10,296 bases of DNA from the NCBI GenBank assembly GCA_947074225.1, contig CAMTOX010000039.1:1-10296 (forward strand), read 5' to 3'. The notes beneath the pieces were generated by a model that worked only from the letters and a program-made list of their open reading frames with translations, did not search any database and was not told where the DNA came from. The translations under genes were made by a program, and so were the position numbers. How positions within the stretch are numbered: the first letter of the stretch is position 1; the number at the start of each line of letters is the position of its first letter. This document shows, piece by piece, positions 1 through 5,942 of the stretch. This DNA is from an uncultured bacterium. GTDB taxonomy: Bacteria > Bacteroidota > Bacteroidia > Bacteroidales > Paludibacteraceae.

Positions 1-1
1 T

Positions 2-61
2 CAAAGTCGAACCAAATTCGGATCCTATACCCGACTTTGATTCGACTTTGGTACGACTTTG
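2..61. repeat. Array of 11-bp repeats with an inverted copy at the contig edge
   Basis: The octamer CGACTTTG occurs three times at an exact 11-base period (32-39, 43-50, 54-61), separated by three variable bases. Its reverse complement CAAAGTCG lies at 2-9. The wider arms 2-16 and 36-50 pair as an inverted repeat with 14 of 15 positions matching. The period is not a multiple of three, so a coding origin is unlikely. The array lies at the contig edge, where assemblies often break in dispersed repeats. Its function is unknown; it may belong to a larger array or a small mobile or intergenic repeat family. Confidence 0.6.
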
Positions 62-185
62 TTTCCTCTTTGAAGTAACTAAGGTGGTGTTAAACGATAT
101 TATGCACTCTTATTCCTTAACGCTAGACCATACATTTTGCAAAAAAATAAATGATTGATTTCAACCATGTAATGGTATTTTTTAA

Positions 186-193
186 TATATTTG
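186..193 (+). promoter_or_regulatory. Predicted Bacteroidetes -7 box for the ribbon-helix-helix gene
   Basis: TATATTTG matches the Bacteroidetes -7 consensus TAnnTTTG exactly and lies 25 bases before the ATG at 219. No clear TTG -33 element is visible at the usual 19-21 base spacing. The box overlaps the palindrome TTTGCAAA (190-197). A longer copy, TTTTGCAAAA, lies at 135-144. The pair could be operator half-structures, but TTTGC is also simply part of the promoter consensus. Confidence 0.45.
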
Positions 194-218
194 CAAAATT
201 ATAAGATTATCCATTGTA

Positions 219-446
219 ATGACCAAAACAAAGATGAAAAATAAAGATGTCAAGCCCTCGGCAAATCGTCCAGTGCTGAAGCGGACACATCGGGTATCGT
301 TTATGTTGAATGATGAGGAGTATAAGTTGATTCAACGCTACCTGGAGAAGTATAAAGTGGCCAATAGCTCAAAGGTGATGCGCGAAGCTGTAATTCGTAC
401 ATTCTTGAAGCAGTTGGACGAGGATAGGCCTACGCTATTTGATTAA
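219..446 (+). CDS. Small ribbon-helix-helix (CopG/Arc-like) protein, putative DNA-binding
   Basis: This 75-residue protein has a basic, disordered-looking N-terminus (about 1-24). A short strand-like segment RVSFML (about 25-30) follows. Next are two predicted helices, about 31-46 (starting NDEEYKLI) and about 49-67 (starting NSSKVMREAV), and then an acidic tail. One strand followed by two helices, with the second helix opening on an N/S cap, is the plan of ribbon-helix-helix proteins, which bind operators as dimers through the strand. Such proteins serve as autoregulators, antitoxins or plasmid and mobilisation factors. No toxin-like partner is adjacent: the next gene is rmuC, 110 bases away. 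The ATG at 219 follows a consensus -7 box. The specific role is unknown; the fold assignment is by eye. Confidence 0.65.
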   Translation: MTKTKMKNKDVKPSANRPVLKRTHRVSFMLNDEEYKLIQRYLEKYKVANSSKVMREAVIRTFLKQLDEDRPTLFD

Positions 447-556
447 CAGACATCTTTTAGTGGTGTGTGGTTAGCATTAGTTTTTAGTATAAATGGTTGG
501 CGCATCTATTCTATCGTTTAGGTAAATAGAGTGGTTTCAATAGATTTTAAGTGACG

Positions 557-1834
557 ATGAGTTATATTCTTTATCTTTTATTTTTACTGTTAGGTTTAGC
601 AATTGCATATATATTGCTTAATCGGTCGAAAGCCCAAGAGCAGCGACACCTTTACGAGTGTGAGCGCGAATTGGAATTGGTGAAGAGAGCGTTGGATAAC
701 AGTGCCGGCGAGTTGAAGAAGCAACGCGAGGAGTTGATTTATTGGCGCGAGACGAGTGCTATGCAGAAACGTGAACTCACGTTGCAGCAAGAGCAGCTCA
801 GTGAAAAGCAGAGAGAGCGCGAAGAGTTACAGAAGCGACTTACATCAGAGTTTGAGAATATTGCCAATAGGGTGCTCAAGGAGCGATCGGCAGAACTTAC
901 ACAACGTAGTAATGAGAGCTTAAGTGCCTTGATAAACCCATTGGGCGAACGTATAGAAGATTTTAAAAAACAGGTGAACGAAGCTTTCGGCATGGAGATG
1001 CGCGATAAGATAAGTCTGAAAGAGGAGGTGCGCAAACTTACCGAATTGAACTCGCGTGTGAGCCAAGAAGCCAATAACCTTACCAAAGCCCTGAAAGGCG
1101 ATGTGAAACAGCAAGGCAATTGGGGAGAGGTAATTTTAGAACGTGTGTTAGAGTGTTCGGGGTTAACGTTGGGACGCGAATATGAACGCGAGGAGGTGAT
1201 AGATGGTGTGGATGGAAATAAATTGAGACCCGATGTGATTATTCATTTGCCCGATAGCAAACATATTATTGTTGACTCTAAGGTGTCGTTAGTGGCCTAT
1301 GAACGGATGGTGGCGGCAACAGATGAACTGAGTTATGGCAAGGCATTGAAAGAGCATATAGATTCTATTAAGAATCATATAAAGGGATTGAGCGATAAAA
1401 ATTATACCCATGCTTTCAATATTAATTCGCCCGACTTTGTGTTGATGTTTATGCCCATAGAGTCCTCTTTTGCAACGGCTATACAGTCCGATCAGGAGTT
1501 ATATCGATATGCGTGGGATAAGAAAATTATCATTGTAAGCCCAACAACATTGTTGGCAACCTTGCGTACCGTGTCGAGTATTTGGCGGCAGGAGAATCAA
1601 ACGCGCAATGCCATGGAGATAGCACGACTCAGTGGTGCTATGTACGATAAACTGGTATTGTATGTGCAAGATATGAAACGCGTCAAGGAGAGTATTGAAC
1701 GAGCAGGAAAAGGTGTGGATGAGGCCATGAAGAAGATGTCGGAAGGTCAGGGTAATGTGTTACGCACAGCCGAGAAGATTAAGACGTTGGGAGCTAAAAC
1801 AGGAAAATCTTTGCCACAAGAGTTGGTAGAGTAA
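557..1834 (+). CDS. rmuC: RmuC family DNA recombination protein
   Basis: RmuC proteins are predicted nucleases that limit inversions and recombination at short inverted repeats. Numbered from the ATG at 557 (425 residues), the protein starts with one membrane anchor (about 2-21). A long, highly charged coiled coil follows (about 25-180). The conserved RmuC core then shows NWGE (188-191), a following Leu/Glu-rich helix, RPDV (224-227) and VDSK (239-242). Together these resemble the E...D...(D/E)xK arrangement of PD-(D/E)XK nucleases. The C-terminus is again helical. Length and domain order are normal for the family. An in-frame GTG at 551 would add two residues and cannot be excluded; I prefer ATG because the hydrophobic anchor begins immediately. 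There is no evident Shine-Dalgarno site, as is usual in this phylum. The 110-base gap after the small DNA-binding protein holds no clear promoter, so the two may be co-transcribed. Confidence 0.93.
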   Translation: MSYILYLLFLLLGLAIAYILLNRSKAQEQRHLYECERELELVKRALDNSAGELKKQREELIYWRETSAMQKRELTLQQEQLSEKQREREELQKRLTSEFENIANRVLKERSAELTQRSNESLSALINPLGERIEDFKKQVNEAFGMEMRDKISLKEEVRKLTELNSRVSQEANNLTKALKGDVKQQGNWGEVILERVLECSGLTLGREYEREEVIDGVDGNKLRPDVIIHLPDSKHIIVDSKVSLVAYERMVAATDELSYGKALKEHIDSIKNHIKGLSDKNYTHAFNINSPDFVLMFMPIESSFATAIQSDQELYRYAWDKKIIIVSPTTLLATLRTVSSIWRQENQTRNAMEIARLSGAMYDKLVLYVQDMKRVKESIERAGKGVDEAMKKMSEGQGNVLRTAEKIKTLGAKTGKSLPQELVE

Positions 1835-1877
1835 TTTCCCGCAATAGCTTTATCATAATATTTAAGGAGCAAATTTA

Positions 1878-1895
1878 AACCTCTAAAAAGGGGTT
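1878..1895 (+). other. Short hairpin in the leader before the M6 protease gene
   Basis: AACCTCT (1878-1884) pairs with AGGGGTT (1889-1895) around an AAAA loop, giving seven pairs including one G-T wobble. No T-run follows, so it is not a classical terminator for rmuC. A second possible hairpin, GTTGAA (1893-1898) with TTCAAC (1907-1912), shares bases 1893-1895 with it, so the two cannot form together. It may be a leader structure or chance. Confidence 0.3.
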
Positions 1896-1926
1896 GAATG
1901 GCTTGCTTCAACAAAAACATACACTT

Positions 1927-4056
1927 ATGAAAAAGCACCTATTTTTAGTGGCATTAATGCTACTAATGGTATGGCAAGCCTCTGTGGCTATGCCAGCCTA
2001 TCCTTTTGTCCAAGAGATTTTACAAAGCGATGGTACAACCATACGCATTATTCAGAAAGGCGATGAGTTTCATCATTATGTGGTTACCGAAGATGGAGTT
2101 TTAGTAATACGTAATGTAGATGGTATTTATGAGTATGCTACTCTGGAGCAGAATCAAATACGCTCTACCGGTCAGAAAGCTTATGACATATCGGAACGTA
2201 GTGAGAGCGATAAATTATTGCTCATGACTCTCAACAACGATATGAGAACTTTAGAGCCGAATGTAAATATGCTAAAACAGCAAAGAGCCGAACAGACCAA
2301 TAGTCCTAAAAAGATGAAAGGGGTGATGCGCAGTTTGGTGATATTGGTAAACTTTAGCAATGTGAGCTTTACGGTAAATAACCCTAATGCTGCTTTTACT
2401 GCCATGTTGAACGAACAGGGCTACTCGGCAAATGGTGGCAGAGGCTCGGCCAAAGACTACTATATTGCAGCCTCGGATAGTCAATTTGTCCCTACCTTCG
2501 ATGTCTATGGACCATATACTTTGTCCGACACTCGTGCCTACTATGGTGGTAATAATTATAGTGGCGATGATAGCAACCCTCAACAGATGATTCTTGATGC
2601 TTGCCATTTGGCAAGTGCAGATGTGAATTTTGCCGATTATGATTACGATAATGACGGCTATGTAGATAATATTTTTGTATACTATGCCGGGCATAATGAA
2701 GCAGAGGGTGGACCAAACGAATCGGTATGGCCACACCGTTGGGTGGTGCCTTATTGGGAGGCGCCAACCTATAATGGCAAACGTTTATATGATTATGCTT
2801 GTACCAGTGAGCTGCGCGGTAATAGCGGTACAAATATGTGCGGTATAGGCACATTTGTACATGAGTTTGGACATGTATTAGGTTTACCCGATTTTTATAT
2901 TACCGATTATGGCTCCAGTCATAAAACATTAGATGAGTGGTCGGTAATGGATTATGGCGGTTATTTAAATAACGGACGTACACCATGTACCTACTCTGCC
3001 TACGAGCGTTTCTATTTAGATTGGTTAACTCCAACTATTCTAGACGTACCAACAACCGAGCTTCTTGAACCACTTTTAGATAGTAATGAGGCTTTTATCA
3101 TTACTCAGAGTGGTACTCATAATTTTGATGGTGCCAATCCAAATCCTACAGAGTTCTTCATTCTTGAGAATCGTCAGAAGAGCGGCTGGGATCAATATCT
3201 TCCCGGACATGGTTTGTTGATTACTCGTGTGAACTATTCTGCCAGCGATTGGTCTAATAACACGGTGAATAACAATGCCAATAGAATGGGGGTAGATTTA
3301 ATGGAAGCAAATAACAACTCTAATAGTTCAAGTGCTAGAGACCCTTTCCCAGGAAGCAGTAATATTACTAGCTATACCCCGGTATTGCGTTCGGGCACTA
3401 CTTTAACTACCATGCCTTTGTCAAATATTAATGAGGTGGGGCGCGACATTACCTTTGATTTTATGGGTGGAGCAACTTCTTTCCTACGCTATTCGGGCGT
3501 GTTGAACGATTTTGTACTTCAAAGCACTAGTGTTGAAGTGTCGCAAAATGTCAATATCACTGGCAATGGTTTAACAGATAGTGTGTCGTTCTATTTCCTT
3601 TATGGAAATCATTTCGATGTATTAAACAACCAGAATCAGTGGGTAAAGCAAATGACATTACCAGTTGTTAATGGTGCCATCAGAGAGCAGGTAGAGATAC
3701 GTTATAGCCCTCAGAATAGTGGTTCGCATAGTGATCGCCTCTATATCACTTCGCCCGATGTTAGTGCGATATATATAGATGTGCATGGGCAATTTAAGGC
3801 GCCAAACATTCATGCCGATAGCATTGAAGATATGGCGGTGATGGTGATGACACTTGCCGAGTCATGGCACTTAACATCGACCTTGGAAGAGGAGTATGTT
3901 GTAACAATATACAATATTGCAGGACAGCAGTTGTTGCAACAACATTTTAGCCGCGATATTGAGATTTATAAATCGGAATATGAGAATGGGTTCTATCTCT
4001 TTGATATAAGCAATGCGGATAATACGTATCGTCAAATTTTTAAAGTCATTAAATAG
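1927..4056 (+). CDS. Secreted M6-family zinc metalloprotease with type IX secretion-like C-terminal domain
   Basis: This is a secreted endopeptidase of the immune inhibitor A-like M6 family, 709 residues from the ATG at 1927. A signal peptide covers about 1-21. An N-terminal propeptide-like region follows, with PAYPF (23-27), QSDG (33-36) and GDE (45-47). The catalytic domain starts near 133. It carries a calcium-type loop DYDNDGYVD (239-247), the zinc motif HEFGHVLGLPD (312-322; H312, E313 and H316 as zinc ligands/catalytic Glu) and a Met-turn-like WSVMDYG (338-344). Further M6 hallmarks are FFILENRQKSGWD and LPGHGLLITRV. The last ~55 residues show IYNIAG (661-666), NGFYLF (687-692) and a Lys-rich end KVIK. 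This resembles the type A sorting domain of type IX secretion, so export across the outer membrane is inferred. The ATG is chosen over an upstream in-frame TTG (1894) because it begins the signal peptide. Substrate is unknown. No clear promoter is visible in the 92 bases before it. Confidence 0.92.
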   Translation: MKKHLFLVALMLLMVWQASVAMPAYPFVQEILQSDGTTIRIIQKGDEFHHYVVTEDGVLVIRNVDGIYEYATLEQNQIRSTGQKAYDISERSESDKLLLMTLNNDMRTLEPNVNMLKQQRAEQTNSPKKMKGVMRSLVILVNFSNVSFTVNNPNAAFTAMLNEQGYSANGGRGSAKDYYIAASDSQFVPTFDVYGPYTLSDTRAYYGGNNYSGDDSNPQQMILDACHLASADVNFADYDYDNDGYVDNIFVYYAGHNEAEGGPNESVWPHRWVVPYWEAPTYNGKRLYDYACTSELRGNSGTNMCGIGTFVHEFGHVLGLPDFYITDYGSSHKTLDEWSVMDYGGYLNNGRTPCTYSAYERFYLDWLTPTILDVPTTELLEPLLDSNEAFIITQSGTHNFDGANPNPTEFFILENRQKSGWDQYLPGHGLLITRVNYSASDWSNNTVNNNANRMGVDLMEANNNSNSSSARDPFPGSSNITSYTPVLRSGTTLTTMPLSNINEVGRDITFDFMGGATSFLRYSGVLNDFVLQSTSVEVSQNVNITGNGLTDSVSFYFLYGNHFDVLNNQNQWVKQMTLPVVNGAIREQVEIRYSPQNSGSHSDRLYITSPDVSAIYIDVHGQFKAPNIHADSIEDMAVMVMTLAESWHLTSTLEEEYVVTIYNIAGQQLLQQHFSRDIEIYKSEYENGFYLFDISNADNTYRQIFKVIK

Positions 4057-4142
4057 TCGTTACAAATGGTGTTAGCTTAGGCATTAGAGTGAACGGAAAA
4101 TTTATTCTTCCTCTTTCTGTAATTCCTAAAGCGTCCAAAAAA

Positions 4143-4147
4143 AAGGA
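4143..4147 (+). promoter_or_regulatory. Ribosome binding site deciding the dehydrogenase start
   Basis: AAGGA lies four bases before the ATG at 4152. It is one of the few Shine-Dalgarno-like sites in the window. It favours that ATG over the in-frame GTG at 4089, which would add 21 residues ahead of the nucleotide-binding strand. Confidence 0.5.
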
Positions 4148-4151
4148 AATT

Positions 4152-4925
4152 ATGAAAACAGCATTAATAACAGGTGCAACAGAGGGCATAGGTTATGCTT
4201 TCTCTCAGTTGTTTGCTCGCGATGGTTATGCTTTAGTTCTTGTGGCGCGCAATGAACAGAAGTTGCAAGAAATGGTAAAGAGCTATGAACAGCAGCAAAC
4301 AAAAGCTTCTTACTATGCAGTGGATTTAAGCGATTTAGAGTCGGTAATAGCACTATATCATAAACTCCAGAGCGATGGTGTTGTGGTGGACTGTTTGGTA
4401 AATAATGCCGGTTTTGGTTTGAGCGGTCTCTATACAGATTTGTCGTGGGAAGATCAGTTCCGAATGTTTCAACTGGATATGATGGCTGTGGCCTATTTGA
4501 GTCATGCCATAGGTCAGGAGATGAAGGCCCGTGGTAATGGTAAACTATTAAACGTAGCCTCTACAGCAGCCTTTATGCCACTGCCTAATATGGCAGGGTA
4601 TGGTGCTAGCAAATCGTTTGTATTGAGCCTTTCAGATGCATTGAATACAGAGTTGCGTCCTTATGGTGTCTCTGTAACGACGCTTTGTCCCGGAGTTACC
4701 CGTACAAAGTTCCATGAGGTGGCACATACTGAGAAATCTTTGTTGGGTTCGCACTTCTTGCCACAGGCAACTCCTGAGGAGGTGGCAGCCTTTGGCTATA
4801 AAGCTATGATGAAAGGAAAACCCATAGCCATTCATCAATGGATGAATCGTTTAGAGATAGGTTTTGTAAGAATAGCTCCAAAATGTTTGGTTAGAAAAGT
4901 TCTAAATAAGTCGCTGGAGAAATAG
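4152..4925 (+). CDS. Short-chain dehydrogenase/reductase (classical SDR, DltE/YqjQ-like)
   Basis: This is a cytoplasmic NAD(P)-dependent oxidoreductase of 257 residues, a normal length for classical SDRs. The Rossmann motif TGATEGIG is at 7-14. Arg33 after the second strand (VAR) suggests preference for NADP(H). NNAG is at 84-87. The catalytic residues are S137, Y150 and K154 (YGASK), followed by PG at 180-181. The sequence style (NVASTAAFMPLPNMAGYGASK-type active site, then TELRPYGVSVTTLCPG) is that of the DltE/YqjQ-like group, whose substrates are mostly unknown. Where the catalytic tetrad usually has Asn (the VN motif), this protein has LD (D109 by eye alignment), which is unusual. It begins 95 bases after the protease and ends 25 bases before the small secreted protein, so the latter two are probably co-transcribed. 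No link between an oxidoreductase and the protease is evident. Confidence 0.9.
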   Translation: MKTALITGATEGIGYAFSQLFARDGYALVLVARNEQKLQEMVKSYEQQQTKASYYAVDLSDLESVIALYHKLQSDGVVVDCLVNNAGFGLSGLYTDLSWEDQFRMFQLDMMAVAYLSHAIGQEMKARGNGKLLNVASTAAFMPLPNMAGYGASKSFVLSLSDALNTELRPYGVSVTTLCPGVTRTKFHEVAHTEKSLLGSHFLPQATPEEVAAFGYKAMMKGKPIAIHQWMNRLEIGFVRIAPKCLVRKVLNKSLEK

Positions 4926-4950
4926 TGGCTTGTTTCTCAATGTTAAAGAG

Positions 4951-5325
4951 ATGAAAATAAAATTGTTTGTACTCCTATTGGTTTTGCTTTGTAGTATAAC
5001 GTTAATGGCACAACGCCCTCAGCGTGTGCCTGCAGCACCTTTCCCCATTACAGTGGCTCAGAGCGATGGTGTGGATTTAGTGATTCGTTTACATGGCGAT
5101 GAAAATATGCACTTTGTAACAACCACCGATGGCTATGTAATTGTAGAAGGCGAGAATGGCGATTACTTTTTTGGCAAAGTAGGGAAGGACAATCGTATTA
5201 TTCCATCTAAATATAGAGCACGCAATGAAGAGTTGCGCAATAAAAAAACATTGCGCTACTTGCGCAAAATGGCTAAAGACGAACGTTTAAAGAAAGATGT
5301 CTTTGTCTTTGAGTCGTACTATTAG
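4951..5325 (+). CDS. Small secreted protein resembling a free-standing M6 protease prodomain
   Basis: This 124-residue protein has a signal peptide (about 1-20, probable cleavage between Ala20 and Gln21). Residues 27-75 align without gaps to residues 23-71 of the upstream M6 protease, with 19 of 49 identical: PA-PF, QSDG, GDE, H, a T-x-DG motif and G-x-Y. The remaining 50 residues are strongly basic and helical-looking and end in FVFESYY. There is no zinc motif or catalytic domain, and no remnant of one is recognisable after the stop. It is therefore a stand-alone copy of the protease N-terminal region. By analogy with other propeptide-like inhibitors beside their proteases, it may inhibit, chaperone or target the M6 enzyme; that is inference. 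The alternative is a leftover of a duplicated protease. The ATG at 4951 begins the signal peptide; an in-frame TTG at 4930 is less likely. Confidence 0.75.
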   Translation: MKIKLFVLLLVLLCSITLMAQRPQRVPAAPFPITVAQSDGVDLVIRLHGDENMHFVTTTDGYVIVEGENGDYFFGKVGKDNRIIPSKYRARNEELRNKKTLRYLRKMAKDERLKKDVFVFESYY

Positions 5326-5542
5326 GAGGTTTTCTACCTCTTATTTCAACTTACCTTAAATCTACTGAAAAGATAAACAGAGAGGAGTTCTACTATGCTT
5401 TTTGCAAGGCTTAATAGGTCACCTCTGTGTGGTACAGTTTTTATTCTACCAGAAAAACTAGGGAAGAATCCCTCTAAAACAGAATCCTTAAATTATAACC
5501 ATTAAGAATTTTCGCTAAAAATGGCGAAAAGAGACAATTATA

Positions 5543-5570
5543 TTTTGAAGAATCAACAATATCTTCAAAA
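5543..5570. repeat. Nine-bp perfect inverted repeat
   Basis: TTTTGAAGA (5543-5551) and TCTTCAAAA (5562-5570) are perfect arms around a 10-base loop. Together with the 7-bp stem TTTTCGC/GCGAAAA at 5509-5530, it is the most structured part of this gap. On either strand it is not followed by a clean T-run, so a terminator role is uncertain. Confidence 0.4.
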
Positions 5571-5792
5571 AGAGAGGTTATATTTGTAGGAAGATAGAGT
5601 TGAAACTTGTTATTGTTTAGCAGTGGAGTTTTGATTTTAAAAATAACGACATACCTTCTTGAACCTTGTTGTTTAGACCGAATGTTCTGTTTCTGCATAA
5701 ACATAATGGCACTCCTTAAAAGGAGCTGCATTTCTCTACTTACAACAATGGTTTCTTGCGAATGAGCTAGGCGAATTTTGAAGAAAGTATAG

Positions 5793-5800
5793 TACCTTTG
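5793..5800 (+). promoter_or_regulatory. Predicted Bacteroidetes promoter for the rel gene
   Basis: TACCTTTG matches TAnnTTTG exactly and would start a transcript with a leader of about 135-145 bases before the ATG at 5943. No TTG sits at ideal distance. A second, overlapping choice is TATTATTG at 5802-5809, which lies 21 bases after TTTTG (5776-5780). It has better spacing but a weaker -7 box. Confidence 0.5.
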
Positions 5801-5942
5801 CTATTATTGTTCTTTGTTGAATGTGCTTTATATACACTCTTACTACAGTTTGTGTTATTAAGCGTTTTAGAGTACATTGGTTTCTTACGGTTATAAAATT
5901 TCACCAAAGAGTGATATACGTTTAACGACAATTTTTCTGACT

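Larger units (their letters stand above)
5326..5942. other. 617-base intergenic region with several hairpins
   Basis: I see no convincing gene here. The stretch is AT-rich and holds a run of small perfect hairpins: GAGGT/ACCTC at 5326-5340, AGGGA/TCCCT at 5460-5473, TTTTCGC/GCGAAAA at 5509-5530, TTTTGAAGA/TCTTCAAAA at 5543-5570 and CTCCT/AGGAG at 5712-5725. The promoter and leader of the rel gene occupy the last ~150 bases. The first hairpin directly follows the small secreted gene's stop and could end its transcript, though no T-run follows. The central part could encode a small RNA, but I recognise no known RNA family or riboswitch. Confidence 0.5.

Noticed and set aside
32..61. CRISPR array from the regularly spaced octamers
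   Set aside because: The repeats are 8 bases with 3-base gaps, far shorter than CRISPR repeats and spacers, and no cas genes are present.
1..78. Open + frame from the contig edge to a stop at 76-78, as the tail of a truncated gene
   Set aside because: It is only 25 codons, made largely of the 11-base repeat, with no recognisable protein features.
219..1834. Toxin-antitoxin pair formed by the ribbon-helix-helix protein and its neighbour
   Set aside because: The neighbour is a clear RmuC protein, not a small toxin, and the genes are 110 bases apart.
2181..2854. Minus-strand open frames of 74-154 codons inside the M6 protease gene
   Set aside because: They are shadows of a strongly supported coding gene and show His/Ile/Tyr-biased, family-less products.
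4089..4151. GTG start adding 21 residues to the dehydrogenase
   Set aside because: The Rossmann strand of classical SDRs starts within a few residues of the N-terminus, and an AAGGA site precedes the ATG at 4152.
5474..5731. 85-codon minus-strand open frame in the gap before rel
   Set aside because: Its product is low-complexity in Leu, Ile, Asn and Lys as expected from AT-rich DNA. It resembles no family I know, overlaps the hairpin cluster and runs against all neighbours.
5877..5942. TTG start adding 22 residues to the RelA/SpoT protein
   Set aside because: The extension is unlike family N-termini, and the ATG at 5943 begins a typical one.
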